Notes under the pieces: model-generated | What the model saw: the letters and a program-made list of their open reading frames with translations, nothing else | What the model was told of the DNA's origin: nothing | Databases searched by the model: none | Program-made: the position numbers and the translations under genes | DNA from: Mucilaginibacter glaciei | GTDB lineage: Bacteria; Bacteroidota; Bacteroidia; Sphingobacteriales; Sphingobacteriaceae | Direction: 5' to 3' | Length of the DNA: 64,000 nt | Assembly: GCF_014773245.1 (NCBI RefSeq) | Contig: NZ_JACWMX010000006.1 | Coordinates: 271,382-335,381 of the forward strand | Shown: positions 1 through 8,810 of the stretch, piece after piece | Numbering within the stretch: position 1 is the stretch's first letter | Layout: the number at the start of each line of letters is the position of its first letter

Positions 1-767
1 GTAATGGCTACCCGTTTGACATTGGTTTTATTTACAGCGATGACTTAGTCGGCCGTGACGTCTTTTGTGAAATCACGTTGCTGGATATTAACCGCCGCCA
101 CCTGCCAGGCGGCCCGCAAACCAGTTACCTGCTCAATGATGATGGGAGCTGGCTATTAAATCAGGACGGCAGCAAACTGGTGATAGCGCGCCAAAATCAA
201 GTAGCCATACCTATACCACAGCAGCTGGGATTGAACCGCCTATTGATCAATCAATACTTTACTGCCGATGTTTATTACTTGAATATCACCCTGAAATACA
301 CTGACGAAGATGCCGTTACCCACACCCTTACTGAAACCCAAACCGTACGGGTTGACGATGCGGTAGATGATCAATCGGTTTACTTGCGCTGGATAGGCCT
401 TACAGGTTGCTGGAACTACTACCGCTTTGTTTACAACCAGGAAGTTAGCCTGGATGTACAGAACGCCGTGATCATCAAAAACTACGTGTTCGACTGGGAG
501 AACCAGCAGGGCATCGAAGAAGTGATTAGCAAAACAGCGGGACAAAAAATAAAAGTAGTAGCCGAAGACCTGGCTGTGGCCGATATCAAGGGGCTGCAAT
601 CCATCAAGTACTCGCCAAAGGTGCAAATGCTCGTCAATAAAAACCCGGTTAAATGGCAAACCATTGTGATCAATACCGCCACCTACAGCGAGTACGATAC
701 CCGCAACGGCCAGGCACCATTCAGCTTAACGTTTAACCTGCCGGCAATTAATATTCAAACCCAATAG
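1..767 (+). CDS. prophage tail/baseplate-type protein, 5' end outside window
   Basis: The frame is open to the left edge: codons from base 3 read NGYPFDIGFIYSDD and run without a stop to TAG at 765-767, so this is the 3' part of a longer gene. The TTG at 78 is only the first in-window start-like codon. No signal peptide or membrane segment is visible; the sequence is rich in beta-prone stretches. It lies 530 bases before a 679-residue phage-type protein and upstream of the tape measure gene, all on the same strand, which suggests a tail or baseplate structural protein. I do not recognise a specific family; the role comes from context. Confidence 0.6.
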   Translation, partial: NGYPFDIGFIYSDDLVGRDVFCEITLLDINRRHLPGGPQTSYLLNDDGSWLLNQDGSKLVIARQNQVAIPIPQQLGLNRLLINQYFTADVYYLNITLKYTDEDAVTHTLTETQTVRVDDAVDDQSVYLRWIGLTGCWNYYRFVYNQEVSLDVQNAVIIKNYVFDWENQQGIEEVISKTAGQKIKVVAEDLAVADIKGLQSIKYSPKVQMLVNKNPVKWQTIVINTATYSEYDTRNGQAPFSLTFNLPAINIQTQ

Positions 768-797
768 GCCGGTATTACACCAAAGCACCCGCGTTTT

Positions 798-1256
798 TTA
801 CTTTACTAAGTGGATGCGGGTAACGGACTTATCGTAATTAGTAGGGCTGGCTACAACCCCTTCTACCGAATAAAGCAATTCATTCGCCTTTGACGTAATG
901 ATCGTGTAAGTAGCGTCTCTAACTGTATTAGATGTTCCGTTACTTATAGCGGTAACATTGGTTAATTTAATTGTGGTGCTTGAAACAGAGTAATTAAATG
1001 TTGTATTCACTACGCCCGCTTTTTTAAAGCTGCCGGTTCCATCCGCATTAAAATTCGCGTATTCCAGGCTACTATTATCGTACTGGTAAGTGAAAGTATC
1101 CAAAACTTTTCCATTCGCGTAGTAATCGTAAATGCGGTAATCAATTCGCCATTCACCAACAATTGTGAAGGTATTGTTAGCCGGTGAATCTTTTCTACAA
1201 GAATAAAAAGTTAAACAAAGTAGTGTAATAAGCAGCAGAGCGTAGATCTTTTTCAT
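798..1256 (-). CDS. lipocalin-like secreted lipoprotein (cargo gene in prophage)
   Basis: 152 residues beginning MKKIYALLLITLL with a lipobox ending FYSC at Cys20, followed by RKD, so it is probably an SpII lipoprotein at the outer membrane. The remainder (TIVGEWRIDY..., NFNADGTGSF...) has the short beta-strand pattern of small Bacteroidota lipocalin-like lipoproteins. It is antisense to the surrounding tail genes, with its own TAAATTTG box upstream, so it is probably expressed independently of the lytic operon as a lysogenic conversion (moron) gene. Function unknown; surface change or superinfection exclusion are guesses. Confidence 0.7.
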   Translation of the reverse strand: MKKIYALLLITLLCLTFYSCRKDSPANNTFTIVGEWRIDYRIYDYYANGKVLDTFTYQYDNSSLEYANFNADGTGSFKKAGVVNTTFNYSVSSTTIKLTNVTAISNGTSNTVRDATYTIITSKANELLYSVEGVVASPTNYDKSVTRIHLVK

Positions 1257-1278
1257 GATAAGGTTTTTGCGAAAATAA

Positions 1279-1286
1279 CAAATTTA
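1279..1286 (-). promoter_or_regulatory. TAnnTTTG -7 box for the lipoprotein gene
   Basis: On the minus strand TAAATTTG lies 22 bases upstream of the lipoprotein ATG and fits the Bacteroidota sigma-ABfr -7 consensus TAnnTTTG. No clear -33 TTTG was found. Confidence 0.45.
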
Positions 1287-1296
1287 GTAACATCTA

Positions 1297-3336
1297 ATGA
1301 ACCAAATCCAACTCTATATCAATAATCAATTAGTTGACCTTGCAGACGATAGCCCCATTGCGCTCACTTTCCAGATCAACAACCTGGCCGAGGTGAAAAA
1401 CCAGCAGGGCAATACCAGCAACCAGTTCAAACTGCCGCTTACGCAGCGTAACAGGCAGATTTTAGGCTTCCCGGATGATGTGGCCTTTGCCACAGCCGCA
1501 CCTTATGATAATTATGAAGCCAAAATTGTGCAGGACGGGTTAGAGATCATCCCTTATGGTTTGGCCACTTTAAACGGCATCGAACAGGATAACGCCAACA
1601 TAACCATATTGAGCGGCAACGTAGATTTTTTTGATGCCATTAGCGGCAAACTGTATGACATGGGCGATGAAACCACCGCCTACGGTGCCAACCATCCATT
1701 CAAAAAATGGGAGCATAACTGGAATGTAGCCAACGTGGTAGCCTCGCAAACCCATACAGAGGGCTGGATATGGCCGGTGGTTGATTACGGCAACCTGCTT
1801 TACAATTTCGCGGGGCAGTGCGAGGTAAATGTGCGTTACCTGCGCCCCGGCTTTTTCATCAAAACCGCCATTGATATGTTGCTGGCCGCCAATGGATACA
1901 AAGGGGTGGGATCGTTAATGGAAGACCCGCTGTACCCGCTGCTCATTGCACAGTTCAGCAACAATACATTTGAACATGGCACCGAGTATCAGAACAAGGC
2001 TAACCCCTACGGACTGGAAGCGGCCATTGGCCAAAAACTGAATGTTAGCCACATCCCGATATATGATAATAAGGGTAACATCCCGTTCAATGCCATGATC
2101 AAAGATCCGGCCGGGCAGTTTGCCGGGGGCACCACCTTTACGGCCAAACAGATCAGCAATGTGGAGGTTAAGCTCACCATTCCGGCACTCCGTTTTGAAG
2201 GCCGGGTAACGGGCAGCCACCCGTCATCGTTAAAAATAAGCATTTTTTATACCGATGCGGGCACCACCATTTCACTGGCCGAAACCGACTTTGATTTTGC
2301 AGGCGGTTTTGAGCGTTTAAGCGGTAGCGGCGGAAGCATCAGGGGATACCGCAATTTTTCCAACACAGTATTATCGGCATCGGTAGATCTGGCCGCAGGT
2401 AACCAGCTCAGAGTAGGCTACGAATTTTTTGGCGACAGGCCCGCCTACTTCAGCATCGAAACCGGGGCAACCCTGACCATCATCCCTACCAGCAAAGGCA
2501 TTTTATACGGGCAGGATATTCAGTGCGAGCGCATCTTCCCGGATATCAGCCAAAAGGACCTGCTTAAAGATGTGCTACAGCGTTTTGGTGTTGTTTGCCA
2601 AACGGATACCAATACCCGTACTATCAACTTTGCATCTTTCAGGGACATTGTAGGTAACATACCCGTGGCCCAAAACTGGACTAATAAGTGTTTGAACCAG
2701 GGCAAAAGCGTGGCTTTCCAGCTGGGAAATTATGCGCAGGTAAATTATTTGAAATATAAAGACGACGAGGCCGTATTACCCAAAGGCTTTGCCGATGCCC
2801 GGATAACCGTGGCCGATAAGACCCTGCCCGCCACGGCCGACCTGTTTGAGAGCCAGTTTGCCCCTACTCTTAACCGCCCCTACATTGGCGGCAGCATCGC
2901 CCAGATAAAAATGACAGAAGGTGCCGACGAGGACAACGATTTTAATATCGGGGTATCGCCACGTGTATTGATCAATAAAACCATAGACCTTCGCGAACAC
3001 GGCGGCAAAACCATCAAATTCACCGATGGCAACCCCGCGCATGACCATGTGGTGAACAGCGCCGTATCCGTCCCCTACTTTTACCGTACGGATATGACCG
3101 GTAAAAGCCTGCACTGGGACGACCTGCGCAAGCAATATTACCCCGAACTGGAGAAGATATTGAAGCAAACCAAAAAGGTAGAACGTTACTTTATGCTCTC
3201 GCCCCGGGATATTTTAACACTTGATCTGTTAGTCCCAGTTTACCTGGAGCAGGATAGCGCCTATTATTACATTAACAAGATAGACAGCTGGCGCAAAGGG
3301 CAGCCCGTAAAGGTGGAACTGGTGAAACTGGGTTAA
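1297..3336 (+). CDS. phage tail/baseplate structural protein (679 aa)
   Basis: Begins MNQIQLYINNQLVDL and contains a conserved-looking early segment, NQFKLPLTQRNRQI, that I associate with large tail proteins of Bacteroidota prophages. It is mainly beta-rich and hydrophilic, has no signal peptide, and ends with a segment on ligand-like strands (YYINKIDSWRKGQPVKV). The stop codon overlaps by three bases the stop of a small minus-strand ORF. It sits just before the cargo trio and tape measure gene. The exact virion position (distal tail, hub or baseplate) cannot be told from sequence alone. Confidence 0.65.
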   Translation: MNQIQLYINNQLVDLADDSPIALTFQINNLAEVKNQQGNTSNQFKLPLTQRNRQILGFPDDVAFATAAPYDNYEAKIVQDGLEIIPYGLATLNGIEQDNANITILSGNVDFFDAISGKLYDMGDETTAYGANHPFKKWEHNWNVANVVASQTHTEGWIWPVVDYGNLLYNFAGQCEVNVRYLRPGFFIKTAIDMLLAANGYKGVGSLMEDPLYPLLIAQFSNNTFEHGTEYQNKANPYGLEAAIGQKLNVSHIPIYDNKGNIPFNAMIKDPAGQFAGGTTFTAKQISNVEVKLTIPALRFEGRVTGSHPSSLKISIFYTDAGTTISLAETDFDFAGGFERLSGSGGSIRGYRNFSNTVLSASVDLAAGNQLRVGYEFFGDRPAYFSIETGATLTIIPTSKGILYGQDIQCERIFPDISQKDLLKDVLQRFGVVCQTDTNTRTINFASFRDIVGNIPVAQNWTNKCLNQGKSVAFQLGNYAQVNYLKYKDDEAVLPKGFADARITVADKTLPATADLFESQFAPTLNRPYIGGSIAQIKMTEGADEDNDFNIGVSPRVLINKTIDLREHGGKTIKFTDGNPAHDHVVNSAVSVPYFYRTDMTGKSLHWDDLRKQYYPELEKILKQTKKVERYFMLSPRDILTLDLLVPVYLEQDSAYYYINKIDSWRKGQPVKVELVKLG

Positions 3337-3512
3337 GAGAACATCCCGTGAGTAACCTCCTGTACCGAATCATCCGCATAGAATAAAATGGTAAATGATC
3401 CGGGAATTTGAGTGATTACTAAAATATCCTCTCTCTTAATATGGTTCTCGTTAATAAAACGGGTAAGGCGCTCATGGGTGCTAAAGTAGTCGGATTTTAA
3501 TACGATCATCAT
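3333..3512 (-). CDS. small hypothetical protein (59 aa), convergent with tail gene
   Basis: Minus-strand ORF MMIVLKSDYFSTHERL...THGMFS with two adjacent ATG codons at its start. It fills most of the space between the 679-aa tail gene and the secreted-protein gene, and its TAA overlaps the tail gene's TAA. The composition (charged helix, then the strands ILVITQ and FTILFYA) looks like a real small soluble protein rather than noise. No family recognised. Like the lipoprotein at 798-1256, it is antisense to the lytic genes. Confidence 0.5.
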   Translation of the reverse strand: MMIVLKSDYFSTHERLTRFINENHIKREDILVITQIPGSFTILFYADDSVQEVTHGMFS

Positions 3513-3638
3513 TGGTCAATTTATTATTGGACGATGATTTGTTAGTATTGTTACTTAAGGCGAAATAATTTCTAAACTATTTGGATTTCAAAAACTAAGC
3601 TTTATATTTACCAATAATATTAGCAAACCTATACCATC

Positions 3639-4226
3639 ATGAAGCAATTTTTACTTGTACTGTTTTTATGTACGGCTTTACAGGCCAAATCACAATCAAC
3701 AAAACCCATCACGTCGTTTTTAGGTGTTAAATTTGGCAGTACCCCAGCACAGGTTATCGCCGGTTTAAAAGCTAAAGGTGCTGTTTTTATCAAAGCAAGT
3801 AGCAAAGCAGATTTCTTAATTTTTGACAACATCAAATTAGGCGGCAGAAAAACTACTCATTCATTTGTATCCTTTTCAAATGGTAAAGCAGCCCAGGCCG
3901 GATTTATTTTCAAAGCTGAATTAGAGGCAAAAACATTAGATTATTACAATGATTTAGTTGCAGATATTGCCGGGGTTTATGGAGAGGGCACTGTTACAAA
4001 AGAATTTAAGCCTCCGTATGAGGATGGTGATGGTTACGAAGTAACGGCTATATCGACAGGTAAAGCAGATTTTAAGACGCTTTGGGGATTGGAAGATGAA
4101 CAACAGCCTGGAAGTGTTATGGTTATTATAACCGATAATTTATCCATTATGCTAACCTACCAGGACAAAAGTTTAATGGCGTTGAAGTCTCAGCAAGATA
4201 AAAAAAAGAGTAACGCAGACTTTTAA
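3639..4226 (+). CDS. secreted protein, paralogue A of the cargo trio
   Basis: 195 residues with an SpI signal peptide (MKQFLLVLFLCTALQAKSQ). The mature part starts STKPITSFLGVKFGSTPAQV and is clearly paralogous to the protein at 4969-5541 (shared SFLG-x-KFGS, DYYN-LV-DI, YGEG/YGKG, PPYEDG/QPYEDG segments and a C-terminal KADF/NADF). Probably periplasmic. It is followed after 6 bases by a membrane protein and then the paralogue, so the three look co-transcribed and are more AT-rich than the tail genes around them. Function unknown; cargo genes of this layout often act on the host envelope, which is inference here. Confidence 0.75.
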   Translation: MKQFLLVLFLCTALQAKSQSTKPITSFLGVKFGSTPAQVIAGLKAKGAVFIKASSKADFLIFDNIKLGGRKTTHSFVSFSNGKAAQAGFIFKAELEAKTLDYYNDLVADIAGVYGEGTVTKEFKPPYEDGDGYEVTAISTGKADFKTLWGLEDEQQPGSVMVIITDNLSIMLTYQDKSLMALKSQQDKKKSNADF

Positions 4227-4232
4227 TTAACT

Positions 4233-4946
4233 ATGGGAATATTTGGAGAGCGCAGCTTGAGGGATCAGCTTCTGGAAATTGATTGGGAAAAACATACAGG
4301 CATTTGGAACAGGCGGGTACGCCAATATGGTACATCCAAGGCATTAACTGTTTTACTGGTATTTGTAGCTGGTATATATTTTATACGTCAGCATGACAAG
4401 GCTGCTGATCTTTCCTGGTACAAGATAAAAAAAAACGATAAACTTTACGCCGACGAATATTTTGTTACAGATACATCTGATGCTGTGTTTAGGTTTAACC
4501 GTCTTATAAGACCTATTACAGAGGCTGACGTAAAAAAAATGAAGCTATCGGTGGATAAGAAAAGAAAAATAATTGCGCAATTGGATAAAAATAACAAAAG
4601 TAACCTGATGCTTGATATGAGCGAAATAGTCATTACAAAAGAAAATTTATTTAAAAACGGATCAGCGTTTATCGGCACCTTTGCCGAAAAAGATAGCCTT
4701 ACGATGCTTGTTGGAAGTGGCACAAACGTAAAATGGTATGGCTTAATACCTAATGAGCGCGTTGTTGATCGCGGCTATGAAATAACTATCCCAAAAGGCT
4801 ATGTTTTAGCTAATGATTATTATTACGTAGAAGCTGCAGATGTAAGATTAGAAGAATCTGAGGCTATTAAAAAAACGAAGCACATTACGTTTGATACAAC
4901 CACACTTTTAAAAACAGAAAAACTTCTAAATCTTAAACAATTGTAA
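4233..4946 (+). CDS. inner-membrane protein of the cargo trio
   Basis: 237 residues with a short cytoplasmic N-terminus (MGIFGERSLRDQLLEIDWEKH), one membrane segment near residues 37-52 (KALTVLLVFVAGIYFI), and a soluble remainder of about 180 residues that may be periplasmic. It lies 6 bases after secreted paralogue A and 22 bases before paralogue B. No domain recognised. The arrangement suggests a membrane anchor working with two periplasmic proteins, for example in exclusion or envelope modification, but nothing in the sequence proves this. Confidence 0.65.
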   Translation: MGIFGERSLRDQLLEIDWEKHTGIWNRRVRQYGTSKALTVLLVFVAGIYFIRQHDKAADLSWYKIKKNDKLYADEYFVTDTSDAVFRFNRLIRPITEADVKKMKLSVDKKRKIIAQLDKNNKSNLMLDMSEIVITKENLFKNGSAFIGTFAEKDSLTMLVGSGTNVKWYGLIPNERVVDRGYEITIPKGYVLANDYYYVEAADVRLEESEAIKKTKHITFDTTTLLKTEKLLNLKQL

Positions 4947-4968
4947 ACTATACAACTAAATTATAAAC

Positions 4969-5541
4969 ATGAAAAAACTCCTTCTTATCACTTTTTTATT
5001 TTTTGCCTTTCACGCTAAATCACAAACCACAAAGCCGATAGATTCCTTTTTGGGCATAAAGTTTGGAAGTTCTGTAGCTGAAGTGACAGCAGCACTTAAA
5101 AACAGGGGTGGTAAAATAAGCCCCGGCGCTTCGCCAACTCTATTATCATCGTCAAATATTTCATTAGGGAGTAGAAAGGCTGAAAGCTTTTTTGTAATGT
5201 TTATAGATGACAAGGCATATGGAGCTTATTTTGTGTTTAGACCCGAGTTAGAACCTCAACTAATAGATTACTATAACAGTTTAGTGAGTGATATTAGTGA
5301 TGTTTATGGAAAGGGTAAAAGCCACAAAACTTTTAAGCAACCATACGAAGATGGAAATGGTTTCGAGGTACAAGCCATAACCACTGGCAATGCAGATTAT
5401 GAAACGATATGGACAAATGAAAACAATAAAATATTTGCTACAATTGAAAGTGACGGATCTGTTGTATTAATTTATAGTGAGGGTAATTTAACAGAAAAGG
5501 CTACTAAACAGGGCAAAGAAAAAGAAAAAGCTGATTTTTAA
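4969..5541 (+). CDS. secreted protein, paralogue B of the cargo trio
   Basis: 190 residues with signal peptide MKKLLLITFLFFAFHAKSQ and a mature domain paralogous to 3639-4226 (TKPIDSFLGIKFGS, QPYEDGNGFEV, and a KADF end). Identity appears highest at the N-terminus of the mature part and around the YEDG segment. It is the last gene before a strong terminator at 5560-5590, which separates this module from the tape measure gene. Tandem duplication around a membrane gene suggests two related subunits rather than chance. Function not recognised. Confidence 0.75.
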   Translation: MKKLLLITFLFFAFHAKSQTTKPIDSFLGIKFGSSVAEVTAALKNRGGKISPGASPTLLSSSNISLGSRKAESFFVMFIDDKAYGAYFVFRPELEPQLIDYYNSLVSDISDVYGKGKSHKTFKQPYEDGNGFEVQAITTGNADYETIWTNENNKIFATIESDGSVVLIYSEGNLTEKATKQGKEKEKADF

Positions 5542-5559
5542 TAAAATCTAAACAATTTA

Positions 5560-5590
5560 ATAAGCCCGTTTCGGGCTTATATTTTTTATT
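5560..5590 (+). terminator. rho-independent terminator after cargo trio
   Basis: Perfect 9-bp stem ATAAGCCCG/CGGGCTTAT around a TTT loop (5560-5580), followed by ATTTTTTATTT. It ends transcription of the 3639-5541 module about 40 bases before the tape measure ATG, so the tape measure gene probably has its own promoter or depends on read-through. Confidence 0.85.
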
Positions 5591-5621
5591 TAAATATGCC
5601 AAATAGCATAAATTACATAAT

Positions 5622-7982
5622 ATGAAAAGTGATAAAAGTATATCCGGAGTTTTATCGGAAACACAGAATTTAAAAGACGCTAACATTGAGTTAACTAACA
5701 CGCTTGATAAGCTGATGCAAGCTCAATCCAAGATGGCAGTAACGTCTGAAAAATCGTCCAGGGCCTATCAAGACATTTCCGTGCAGTTAAGAAAAGCTGA
5801 AAACGCTTTGAAAAGCAACAACGAACAGATTGATAAAAACACCAGGATGCTGGACATGGCGAAAGGTTCATTTGAAAAAAACAAGGCCTTGTTGGAGTCG
5901 CTGAAAGCACAATATGTAGATCTTACCAGTTCACAAGGCGATAACGTTACAGGTGCATCAAAATTAAACAATCAAATTGCGCTGCTTGGTAAAACGGTAG
6001 ATGATCAGGGGAAAAAACTTGAGAAAAGCAGGGAGGTTTTCGATTTTCATAAGAAATCAATAGAGGCTGTTGAAGATTCATATAAAGATCTGTATAGCGG
6101 AGCGGGTGATTTTGCACCTGTGTTAGATTCTGTTTCGAAAGGCTTTAACGCGATGAAAGACGGATTAGATGTAGCTAAAACAGGTTTGCGAAGCGTTGGT
6201 TCGGCGTTGAAAGCAACCGGATTTGGGTTGCTTGTTTTGGTGCTTGAATCGATTACCGAATATTTTACCAAAGATAAAATAGGGATTAAACGATTTCAAG
6301 GCATACTAGCAGCCGTAGGAGTTGTTGTAGATGAAATAAACGGAGCCTTTTTAAGCCTGGGCAGATCGATTGTAGATGCACTGTATTCCCCGGGTGATAC
6401 CATTAAACGATTCTGGACAGGGCTTATAAACACTTTCAGCAAAAGTTTTAGCGCATTGGGCGATATACTTAGCGGCGTATTTACATTAAACCCCGAAAAA
6501 ATTTCTGCCGGGGTATCAACGCTCCGTAAAGAAATCAATAAAACTACTACTACTATTAAAGACGGTTTCAATCATTTAAAAAATGAAATGGTTGAGTTAG
6601 GCGGCAATGCCGGAAAAGCATATCATGAAGCCTATAAAAATGCCGGAGAGAAAACCGTCAACACAAGTAGGAAAATATTAAAAGCAAAAGCACCTAAAGA
6701 TGTTCATCCACCTCATCTGGAGGTACTTGAGGCGGCTTCGGGCTATGCTATTAAAAAAATTGGAGAAGAAAAAAAGCTTTATGACACAGAGTTAGCTTTA
6801 CTGAACGATCAACTGAGAAAAAAACTTGTAAGCCAGGAGGAGTACAATAAGCAAAGCGAGCAGCTGCAGCAAACCTATCATCAAAATATTGGCAACAATT
6901 TAGACCTCTCTAATGAAAAGGCTAAAGCTGCTATGGAGGCCCGCTTTAAAAACATCATCGAACAACAGCATAACCGGGACGTGCAATTAAAGAAAGGTAA
7001 AATGGAGCAGGATGAAAAAGACCTGAACAAAGCCATCCTCCCCGGTCAGCAAATGGATGCCGAGAAAAAGTTGATAGCTGATAAATACGATTACGAAATT
7101 GCCCTCGCCGGCGGCAATACCGAAAAGATAAAACAGCTGGAACTGGACAAGCAAAAGTCCCTTACCGATGTAGCTAACCAACACGAGCAGCAACGTAAGG
7201 AATTTGCCCTGAACTCCGCCCAACAGGTTGCCGATAAGGCCTTTTCCATCATCGGCAACAACATCAAGTCGACAAGTGATGCCAAGCTAAAGGGGCTGGA
7301 AACCCAAAAGGTCGGCGAGCTGAGTAACACCAGCCTTACAGCCACCCAGCGTAAAGCTATTGAAGATAAGTACAAGAAAAAGGAAGCTGAAGAAAAACTC
7401 AAGGCTTTTAAATCCGAGCAGCGGGCATCGTTGTTACAGGCGATAGTTAACGGCGCGCTGGCGGTAACCAAGGTAACGGCGCAAACGGGCGTAATCGCAC
7501 CCTTTGTTATCCCCGGTATCATCGCTTCTACCGCGCTGCAAGTGGCTACCATCCTGGCGCAGAAACCACCGGCATTTGCCAAAGGCGGGCACTTCGTATC
7601 TGATGGTCGCGGTACCCTACTACCAGGCTATAGCCGTACCGATAATACCAACGCCTATCTGCGCAGCGGCGAGGCCGTAGTAGTGTCTGAGGCCATGCGC
7701 AACCCCTGGGCGCGTAACCTGGTAAGCGCCATCAACGTGGCCCACGGCGGGCGCGATTTCTCGGTATCTAACACCGGCCGCGGCTATGCCATAGGCGGCA
7801 TCTATACAGATGGCGGCAATGCCAACCGTTATTATAACCAACCGGTTAATGATGCCAAAGAACTGGCCAACACGCTGGCCTATCAAATGATCAACAACTT
7901 CCCCCCTATTTATGTGGATGTGAAGGACGTTAACAACCAGCAAAACATCCTGGCCCAAACGGTTAACAGGGTGAATCTTTAA
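5622..7982 (+). CDS. phage tail tape measure protein
   Basis: 786 residues. Long N-terminal coiled coil (about 1-165, including ELTNTLDKLMQAQSKM and QIALLGKTVDDQGKKL), a hydrophobic stretch near 190-215, a second helical/coiled-coil region (380-600), an Ala/Ile-rich hydrophobic segment (about 605-650) and a Gly-rich C-terminal part with FAKGGHFVSDG and GYSRTDN, typical of tape measure ends in Bacteroidota prophages. It would set tail length and enter the host membrane. Base composition changes inside the gene: up to about 6.9 kb it is AT-rich, afterwards clearly GC-richer and like the capsid genes, suggesting a recombinant gene. Confidence 0.85.
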   Translation: MKSDKSISGVLSETQNLKDANIELTNTLDKLMQAQSKMAVTSEKSSRAYQDISVQLRKAENALKSNNEQIDKNTRMLDMAKGSFEKNKALLESLKAQYVDLTSSQGDNVTGASKLNNQIALLGKTVDDQGKKLEKSREVFDFHKKSIEAVEDSYKDLYSGAGDFAPVLDSVSKGFNAMKDGLDVAKTGLRSVGSALKATGFGLLVLVLESITEYFTKDKIGIKRFQGILAAVGVVVDEINGAFLSLGRSIVDALYSPGDTIKRFWTGLINTFSKSFSALGDILSGVFTLNPEKISAGVSTLRKEINKTTTTIKDGFNHLKNEMVELGGNAGKAYHEAYKNAGEKTVNTSRKILKAKAPKDVHPPHLEVLEAASGYAIKKIGEEKKLYDTELALLNDQLRKKLVSQEEYNKQSEQLQQTYHQNIGNNLDLSNEKAKAAMEARFKNIIEQQHNRDVQLKKGKMEQDEKDLNKAILPGQQMDAEKKLIADKYDYEIALAGGNTEKIKQLELDKQKSLTDVANQHEQQRKEFALNSAQQVADKAFSIIGNNIKSTSDAKLKGLETQKVGELSNTSLTATQRKAIEDKYKKKEAEEKLKAFKSEQRASLLQAIVNGALAVTKVTAQTGVIAPFVIPGIIASTALQVATILAQKPPAFAKGGHFVSDGRGTLLPGYSRTDNTNAYLRSGEAVVVSEAMRNPWARNLVSAINVAHGGRDFSVSNTGRGYAIGGIYTDGGNANRYYNQPVNDAKELANTLAYQMINNFPPIYVDVKDVNNQQNILAQTVNRVNL

Positions 7983-8062
7983 TTCAAATTTAAAGTCAAA
8001 TTAAAACCGGGACACCCTTGCGTTGACTTTTGATATCTCACGTTTTACTTTTTACTTATCTT

Positions 8063-8293
8063 ATGAATATCCAACTTGCCAACACCCTGTTCGACGACGG
8101 GGTATTCTCGGCCATGTACAAGGCCGGTTTTATCACTGCCAAAGTATTTACCTATCGCGAGATCTACCTGTGGGTGAATGCCCAGGTACAAACCCGCGCC
8201 ATCACCAAGCACCAGGCCGTGCTGGAGGCCGAAGTAAAGTTCGGTAAGGACGAGCGCACCATCTGGCGGGCGCTGAATTGCTTCACTGTTTGA
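8063..8293 (+). CDS. small phage protein with HTH-like C-terminus (76 aa)
   Basis: I prefer ATG at 8063 (MNIQLANTLFDDGVF...) to the upstream in-frame start at 8030 because the extension MISHVLLFTYL looks non-coding. The C-terminal half (KHQAVLEAEVKFGKDERTIWRALNCF) resembles a small helix-turn-helix of the kind that aligns with 'DxRTVYRAL'. It follows the tape measure gene by 80 bases. It may be a tail assembly chaperone or a regulator; I cannot assign it. Confidence 0.5.
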   Translation: MNIQLANTLFDDGVFSAMYKAGFITAKVFTYREIYLWVNAQVQTRAITKHQAVLEAEVKFGKDERTIWRALNCFTV

Positions 8294-8669
8294 GGTGCGG
8301 GATTGTGGTGCGGGGTGCATTTTATAATACGTATATGAATGGTATAATTAAATCGTTAAATAAAAGGGTAATTATTTATTTTACATTTAAAATACAATTT
8401 ATAATTATTCCAAATAATATCAAAAATAGCTATTATAAGAGATTGTAGCGATGATATATTTTATACATATAATTATATTATAAATGCATCACAACTTGTT
8501 TAGAACGATTATAACTGCTTCTATTGCCAATTGACAAGATGAAAGTCTACAAAAGTGAAAAAGTGTTAAGCTTTTCAACTTTACACTCACAATTGGTCTC
8601 GTTTCTAATAATTTTTTATTATGAAACAAATATTTATGTTTGTATGTAATCATATAAAAACTATCGAAA
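8294..8669. other. AT-rich intergenic region with a candidate promoter
   Basis: No credible gene. Very AT-rich after 8330, with several TATAATTATATTA-like runs. A TATGTTTG box at 8635-8642 fits the TAnnTTTG -7 consensus and lies 27 bases before the small ORF at 8670. A short inverted pair CAATTG/CAATTG occurs around 8529 and 8591. The 105-residue minus-strand ORF spanning 8489-8806 is antisense to the better-supported small ORF and was not adopted. Confidence 0.5.
8635..8642 (+). promoter_or_regulatory. TAnnTTTG -7 box upstream of the 46-aa/DUF6169-like pair
   Basis: TATGTTTG, 27 bases upstream of the ATG at 8670, in an otherwise strongly AT-rich region. It gives the pair an independent promoter inside the prophage. 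No convincing -33 element. Confidence 0.4.
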
Positions 8670-8810
8670 ATGGAAATTAAAAAAATTGTAATATCGCCGA
8701 ATAATCTAAAGGCTATTGCTTTTTTTGATGACTTGAATAGGAAGAAAGCCGAAACTTTCAAAAAAATCGATAACCTTCCTTTATTCAACAAGGCAAAAAA
8801 AAGCAAATAA
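8670..8810 (+). CDS. small charged protein (46 aa) preceding DUF6169-like gene
   Basis: Starts MEIKKIVISPNNLKAIAFF and ends NKAKKSK with TAA at 8808-8810. Lys-rich and helical. It is directly followed, in the same frame and with zero spacing, by the TTG start of the next gene, so the two are translationally coupled or were once one ORF. The size and basic character would suit an antitoxin-like partner, but no family is recognised and that idea rests only on the arrangement. Confidence 0.5.
   Translation: MEIKKIVISPNNLKAIAFFDDLNRKKAETFKKIDNLPLFNKAKKSK

Noticed and set aside
4445..4723. 92-residue minus-strand ORF
   Set aside because: Antisense to the cargo membrane protein; Ser/Phe-rich composition typical of an antisense frame.
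8489..8806. 105-residue minus-strand ORF
   Set aside because: Antisense to the 46-aa ORF at 8670-8810 that abuts the DUF6169-like gene and has its own promoter box; composition is Phe/Leu-rich in the manner of antisense AT-rich DNA.
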